In this document: piece after piece, positions 59,855 through 64,000 of the stretch
Numbering within the stretch: the first letter of the stretch is position 1
Layout: the number at the start of each line of letters is the position of its first letter
Origin: Sphingobium cloacae
Lineage (GTDB): Bacteria; Pseudomonadota; Alphaproteobacteria; Sphingomonadales; Sphingomonadaceae
Assembly: GCF_002355855.1 (NCBI RefSeq)
Contig: NZ_AP017655.1
Location: 3,599,001-3,663,000, forward strand
DNA length: 64,000 nt
Direction of reading: 5' to 3'
Program-made: the position numbers and the translations under genes
The notes under the pieces: generated by a model
The model's input: only the letters and a program-made list of their open reading frames with translations
Databases searched by the model: none
What the model was told of the DNA's origin: nothing

Positions 59855-62181
59855 GCGGGATCGGCTATTGGCTGGCGAAGGCGCGGGGCGGACAGGAAAC
59901 GCGCTTCATGAAGCGGTTCGCGCCGACGCATTGGACGGTGAATTTCCCCCGGCCGATGATGGCGAGCGTGATGACGAGCGCGCCGGACGCTTTGCGGGTG
60001 GATGCGGTCTTCTATGGGTCGGGCGATCTGGCGGGGCTGATCTGGGAGGCGGAGGATCGGTGGAGCCATCCGTTGCTGGCCTATGAGACGGCGCGGGATT
60101 TTCGGGATTGCATGTTGCGATTCCGGTGGCGGAGCGGGGGCCTCCGGCGGCTGGACCAGACGCATGGACCGACGCTGACCATCGAGGGGCGCGATGCGGA
60201 AGGGCAGGCGCGGTCCTGGTATGTGCGCTTGTGGAACTATGCCCATGGCGGGCCGGAAGATTCGGAGATCATTCTCGATTTTTCCGATATGGAAGGCGGG
60301 TTCCTGCTGCCGGAGGAGGCCGATCCGGTCTGGGCGGGCGATGTGGATCGTATGTTCATTTCGCTCGCTTCGCCGGATTATGACGAAGGCGATACCGTCT
60401 TTGCGGCGGGCGTGGAGGGCTGGGCGGAACTGAGCGACATGCGTTGCGACGGGGCCGGATCGGTGCTGGCGGCGGGCGATGTGGTGCTGCCGGAACATGG
60501 GCTGTCCATGGCGACGGGCTATGACGACTGCCTGAACCAGACGCCGGAACGGATCGTCGCCGCGATCCATGCGCTCGGCTATCGCGGGGACATCAATCAT
60601 TATGTGGGGATGAGCCATTATTTCCGGCTCCTGCCCGATGCGGGGAAGCATCTCGTCACGCTGGAGGGCGGTGCGCTGAACGGGCCTTGCGCGGCGTGGC
60701 ATGAGGATTTCGCGCGGCGGTCGAAGGCGATGGGGCTGGGGGTGATCTGGTCGCTGTCCTATGAACTGTTCGACGCCCATTGCCCGGAGGCATGGAAGCA
60801 GCGGGCGGAAAATGGCGATCCGGCGCTGACGGGCTGGGAGCCGCCTTCGACGCTGTTGTCTCCGGCTCATGCGGGGGCGATGGGCTATTTGCGGGCGGTG
60901 GCTTCTGCCTTTGTTTCCATGGCGTTGAATCAGGATATTGCCGTCAAGTTTCAGGTCGGGGAGCCATGGTGGTGGGTGATGCCCGCCGATGGGCGCATCT
61001 GCCTGTATGACGATGCGGCACGGGCGGCTTTGGGGGGAAGTCCGGTTTCCATTCCGGACGTGCGGGGCGCGCTTTCGGAAGGGCAGAAAGCGCTGCTGGA
61101 TGCGGCGGGGGCGATCCTGGCGGGGTCCACGGCTTCGCTGTGCGGGGCGGTGAAGGCGATGGCTCCGGAGGCGGTGACGCATCTGCTGGCCTATCTGCCG
61201 ACCGTGCTCGATCCGCTGGCGCCCGAGGCGAAGCGGGCGAACATGCCGCTGGGGTGGGCGGACCCGGCCTTCGATGTGCTGCAACTGGAAGATTATGACT
61301 GGGTGACGCAGGGGCGCAGGCGGCTGACGGCGCGGGGCGTCGAGGAAGCGGCGGCGCGGCTGGGCTATCCGGTCGAGCGGCAGCATTATTTTTCGGGCTT
61401 CGTGCTGTTGCCGGAGGATGCCGCGCAATGGGCGGAGATCGCGGAAGAGGCGGATGCCGCTGTGCGGCGGGGGACGGCGGCGACCTTCGTCTGGGCGCTG
61501 CCGCAGGTCGCGCGCGATGGCTTCACCTGTTTCAGACTGGATGGGGAAGAAGATATGCAAGCCTTTGACGATATTGTCTTTCCCTTGAGCGTGGGGCGAG
61601 AGGCGAGCCTGTCGCCGGCCTTTTCGACGCAGATCGTGGAGAGCCCCTCCGGCCATGAGCGCCGGACGAGCGACTGGGCGGATGCGCGACTGTCTTTCGA
61701 TGCGGGGCCGGGGGTGCGGTCGGAGGCCGATATCGCTGAACTGATCGCCTTTTTCAGGGCGCGGCGCGGGGCGGCGCGGGGGTTCCGCTTCACCGATCCG
61801 TTCGATGATCGCAGTTGCGCGGCGGGCGGGACGCCGGGGCCGATGGACCAGCGGCTGGGGACGGGCGACGGCGTGAAGGCGGAGTTCCAGCTGATGCGCT
61901 TCTATGGCGAGGGGGAGGAGGCGCAGGCGCGGGCGATCACGCGGCCGGTGGCGGGTTCCATCCGGGTCGCGGTGGATGGCGTGGAGCGGCTTTCGGGCTG
62001 GAGCCATGCGGGGATGGGCGTCATCGCTTTCGATGTCGCGCCGGAGGATGGCGCGGTGCTGACCGCCGGTTTCCGGTTCGACGTGCCGGTGCGCTTTGCC
62101 GAGGACCGGTTGGACATCAACCGGGCGACCTTTGCCGCCGGGGAGGCTCCGTCGGTGCCGCTGGTGGAGATCAGGGAATGA
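59851..62181 (+). CDS. GTA gp12-like protein: DUF2460 with a ~565-residue N-terminal extension
   Basis: A 776-residue protein. The last ~209 residues (from about 568) are DUF2460/TIGR02217: DDIVFPLSVGREASLSPAF, FFRARRGAARGFRFTDPF and AVDGVERLSGWSHAGMGVIA. That is the whole usual gp12. The N-terminal ~190 residues look like a tail beta domain (ARDFRDCMLRFRWRSGG). Residues ~215-560 carry repeated strand-helix units with acidic motifs (LGVIWSLSYELFDAHCPEAW; DPAFDVLQLEDYDWVTQGR), suggestive of a TIM-barrel glycosidase-like fold. The extension may be a sheath or cell-wall-binding part. It is an open, uninterrupted frame. Confidence 0.85.
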   Translation: MSGIGYWLAKARGGQETRFMKRFAPTHWTVNFPRPMMASVMTSAPDALRVDAVFYGSGDLAGLIWEAEDRWSHPLLAYETARDFRDCMLRFRWRSGGLRRLDQTHGPTLTIEGRDAEGQARSWYVRLWNYAHGGPEDSEIILDFSDMEGGFLLPEEADPVWAGDVDRMFISLASPDYDEGDTVFAAGVEGWAELSDMRCDGAGSVLAAGDVVLPEHGLSMATGYDDCLNQTPERIVAAIHALGYRGDINHYVGMSHYFRLLPDAGKHLVTLEGGALNGPCAAWHEDFARRSKAMGLGVIWSLSYELFDAHCPEAWKQRAENGDPALTGWEPPSTLLSPAHAGAMGYLRAVASAFVSMALNQDIAVKFQVGEPWWWVMPADGRICLYDDAARAALGGSPVSIPDVRGALSEGQKALLDAAGAILAGSTASLCGAVKAMAPEAVTHLLAYLPTVLDPLAPEAKRANMPLGWADPAFDVLQLEDYDWVTQGRRRLTARGVEEAAARLGYPVERQHYFSGFVLLPEDAAQWAEIAEEADAAVRRGTAATFVWALPQVARDGFTCFRLDGEEDMQAFDDIVFPLSVGREASLSPAFSTQIVESPSGHERRTSDWADARLSFDAGPGVRSEADIAELIAFFRARRGAARGFRFTDPFDDRSCAAGGTPGPMDQRLGTGDGVKAEFQLMRFYGEGEEAQARAITRPVAGSIRVAVDGVERLSGWSHAGMGVIAFDVAPEDGAVLTAGFRFDVPVRFAEDRLDINRATFAAGEAPSVPLVEIRE

Positions 62182-62994
62182 GCGTGGACGAGATTCTGGG
62201 CAAGCCGCTCTGCACGCTGGCCTTCTGCTGGCGGCTGGAGCGGCGGGACGGGGTGACGATCGGGCTCACCAGCCATGACCGCGATTTGACGGTGGACCAT
62301 GTGCGCTATCGCGCCGCGCCGGGGATGATGCCCTCGGCCATTCGCAACGGCATCACGGCGGAGGGCGCGGACATGGATGTGGAGGGCGCGCTGACCTCCG
62401 AAGCGATCAGCGAGGCCGATCTGATGGCGGGGCGCTGGGACGGAGCCGCGCTGGAGGTGCGGCTGACCGAGTGGGAGGAACCGGGTGTGCTCTGGCTGCT
62501 GCTGGCGCGCGGAGAGATCGGGGCGGTGGGGCGCAAGGGGGGCGCTTTCACGGCGGAACTGATCGGGGCGACCAATGTGCTGCGGAGTGCGGTGGCGCCT
62601 TCGACGTCGCCCGATTGCCGGGCGCGGCTGGGGGACCGGCAGTGCCGGGTGGACATGGCGGGACGCAGGCGCGTGGTGGCGGTTTCCGGGGTGGAGGATG
62701 GCGTGGCGCAGGTCGATGGGCTGGCGGCGAGCGCTTATGCCTTTGGCACGTTGCGCTGGCTGACGGGCGTCAATGGGGGGGCTGGTTCAGGCGGTGATGG
62801 ACAATGCGGCGGACGCGGTGACGCTGGCCGATCCGCCGCCCTTTGCGGTGGAGGCGGGGACATTGGCCCTGCTGACGGAAGGATGCGACCGGCAATTGGC
62901 GACCTGCGCGGAGCGCTTCGGCAATGCCGTCAATTTCCGGGGGGAGCCCTATCTGCCGGGGACGGACCTGCTGACCCGTTATCCCGGCGCATGA
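62178..62994 (+). pseudogene. GTA gp13-like DUF2163 protein with a one-base frameshift
   Basis: From ATG 62178 (MSVDEILGKPLCTLAFCWRL) the frame carries DUF2163 to FGTLRWLTGVN, then the sense breaks in a G7 run (62775-62781). The other frame continues LVQAVMDNAADAVTLADPPP and LLTEGCDRQLATCAERFGNA, ending at 62994. Removing one G gives a complete 271-residue protein. As written, the zero frame reads on without a stop into the next gene. It is a hub/baseplate part in RcGTA; slip, lesion and error are all possible. Confidence 0.8.
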
Positions 62995-63404
62995 GCGGCG
63001 ATGGCTTTGCGGCGCGGGTCGTCGCGGAGGCGCGGGCGCTGATCGGCGTGCCGTTCCGCCTGCATGGGCGCAGCGCGGAGATGGGGCTGGACTGCGTGGG
63101 GCTGGCGGCGCTGGCGTATCGGCGGGCGGGGCATCGGGGGATGGTTCCGCGCGGCTATGCGCTGCGGACGAGGGACGTGGGGCGGATCGAGGCGTGGCTG
63201 CGCGAGGCGGGGCTGCGGGACGTGGAGAAGGGCGAGGCGGGCGACCTGGCGCTGGTGCGGCCGGGGCCGTTGCACCTGCACCTGATGATCCGGGCGCCGG
63301 GCGGCTTCGTCCATGCCCATGCGGGGTTGCGGCAGGTGGTGGAGATGCCGGGGGATTCGCCCTGGCCGGTCATCGGGCACTGGCGGACGATGGGGGAGAA
63401 GTGA
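62991..63404 (+). CDS. NlpC/P60 peptidase (GTA gp14-like)
   Basis: A 137-residue cysteine peptidase with the catalytic C35 in MGLDCVGLAALAY and His in VHAHAGLRQVVEM. It is the tail-tip enzyme that cuts peptidoglycan stems during delivery in GTAs. ATG 62991 overlaps the gp13 stop (ATGA). Confidence 0.92.
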   Translation: MSGDGFAARVVAEARALIGVPFRLHGRSAEMGLDCVGLAALAYRRAGHRGMVPRGYALRTRDVGRIEAWLREAGLRDVEKGEAGDLALVRPGPLHLHLMIRAPGGFVHAHAGLRQVVEMPGDSPWPVIGHWRTMGEK

Positions 63405-63407
63405 GAG

Positions 63408-64000
63408 ATGGCGACGGTTGTTCTGACCGCCGTGGGGACGATGTTCGGCGGTCCCATCGGCGCGGCCATTGGCGGGTTGATCGGCAATGTCTTCGACCAT
63501 GGCGTGCTGTTCAGGCCGAAGGGGGCGCAAGGGCCCCGCTTGCAGGACCTGCATATCCAGACTTCGACCTATGGCACGCAAGTCCCCAAGCTGTTCGGGA
63601 CGATGCGGGTGGCCGGCACGGTCATCTGGGCCACTGACCTGCGTGAGACGAAAACGAAAAGCGGCGGCGGCAAGGGCAGGCCGAGCGTCACCAGCTACAG
63701 CTATTCGGCGAGCTTCGCGGTGGCGCTGTCGGCGCGAGCGGTGCGGTCGGTGAAGCGGATATGGGCCGACGGCAATCTGCTGCGCGGGACGGCGGGCGAT
63801 TTCAAGACGGGGCTGGGGGGTTTTCGGCTTTATGCCGGAGGCGAGGACCATGCCGTCGATCCGCTGATCGCGTCGAAACAGGGGATGGCGCAGACGCCCG
63901 CGCATCGGGGAATCGCCTATGCGGTGTTCGAGGAACTGTCGCTTGCCGATTATGGCAATCGCATTCCGTCGCTGACCTTCGAAGTGGAAGCGGACGAGGG
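63408..64000 (+). CDS. Tail-tip host-specificity protein (GTA gp15-like), N-terminal part
   Basis: The first 197 codons are in the window, with the frame open to the edge. VLTAVGTMFGGPIGAAIGGL is a Gly-rich helix, then LQDLHIQTSTYGTQVPKLFG and the beta-rich SYSYSASFAVALSARAVRSV, the gp15 start of alphaproteobacterial GTAs (megatron/TIM-barrel class). It begins 3 bases after the peptidase stop. The TIM-barrel domain of gp15 would lie beyond the edge. Confidence 0.9.
   Translation, partial: MATVVLTAVGTMFGGPIGAAIGGLIGNVFDHGVLFRPKGAQGPRLQDLHIQTSTYGTQVPKLFGTMRVAGTVIWATDLRETKTKSGGGKGRPSVTSYSYSASFAVALSARAVRSVKRIWADGNLLRGTAGDFKTGLGGFRLYAGGEDHAVDPLIASKQGMAQTPAHRGIAYAVFEELSLADYGNRIPSLTFEVEADE

Noticed and set aside
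59656..62007. A long minus-strand open frame opposite gp12
   Set aside because: Arg/Pro/His-rich shadow with no recognisable domain; gp12 on the plus strand ends in DUF2460.
62178..63404. A real gp13-gp14 fusion protein
   Set aside because: The zero frame is open through both, but DUF2163 similarity continues in the other frame and the NlpC gene has its own ATGA start, so a one-base shift is the simpler reading.
48222..64000. An integrated prophage with attachment sites
   Set aside because: No integrase, tRNA or direct repeat is visible at the left edge; the right edge is outside the window.
1..64000. CRISPR arrays, toxin-antitoxin or restriction systems
   Set aside because: No regularly spaced repeats and no recognisable cas, toxin-antitoxin or restriction-modification genes were seen.

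Overview
The window is GC-rich (roughly two thirds G+C), gene-dense chromosomal DNA from an alphaproteobacterium. The gene set points to the Sphingomonadaceae (Sphingobium/Sphingomonas type): hflK beside a divergent mrp, a TonB receptor/TonB/PiuC iron group, DUF6127 beside a GTA-type portal gene, and UrcA and glycine-zipper proteins. No rRNA, tRNA, CRISPR array, integrase or plasmid-replication gene was seen.

Layout. 1-3.3 kb: start of hflK (leftward), mrp, phhB, a zincin-like metallopeptidase, and ccmA-ccmB for haem export. 3.4-5.5 kb: a graveyard of broken insertion sequences (IS5-, IS3- and IS630-type fragments) around one intact ubiX-type flavin prenyltransferase gene. 5.5-15.4 kb: CoA-binding protein, an orphan molybdopterin hydroxylase large subunit, hemH, phbB, a ribbon-helix-helix protein, then an iron module (siderophore receptor, TonB, PiuC-type oxygenase) with Fur-box-like sites, and cysQ. 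15.4-21.1 kb: a LysR regulator divergent from a four-gene valine/isobutyrate operon (mmsA, acyl-CoA dehydrogenase, 3-hydroxyisobutyryl-CoA hydrolase, mmsB). 21.2-26.3 kb: a leftward run with a DUF2520-like protein, a TIGR02186-like membrane protein, a TauE/SafE permease, and an NfrB-like glycosyltransferase paired with an unknown envelope protein. 26.5-31.4 kb: small genes, a frameshifted iron permease, sucC, etfBA and two small envelope proteins. 31.5-48.2 kb: housekeeping genes (uvrA with a LexA box, rlpA, a LytS/LytTR two-component pair, trmB, metK, lnt, a DedA-type protein, GNAT, GST), several unknown sphingomonad-type genes and a candidate small RNA.

48.3-64 kb: a rightward cluster with the order of the Rhodobacter gene transfer agent (GTA): small and large terminase, portal, DUF6127, prohead protease, major capsid, head-tail connector, DUF3168, major tail protein, gp10, tail chaperone, tape measure, gp12 (DUF2460), gp13 (DUF2163), gp14 (NlpC/P60) and the start of gp15. 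Many genes overlap by ATGA. It differs from the model GTA in four ways. A self-processing S74 tail fibre and its adaptor sit between capsid and connector. gp12 is fused to about 565 extra N-terminal residues that look TIM-barrel-like. Non-structural genes, two of them on the opposite strand, are inserted at junctions. Intrinsic-terminator-like hairpins stand just before the small terminase, portal, capsid and fibre genes. The tape measure is very short (188 aa). There is no integrase, lysogeny or replication gene, so a domesticated GTA-like particle is the best reading. gp13 carries a one-base frameshift in a G7 run.
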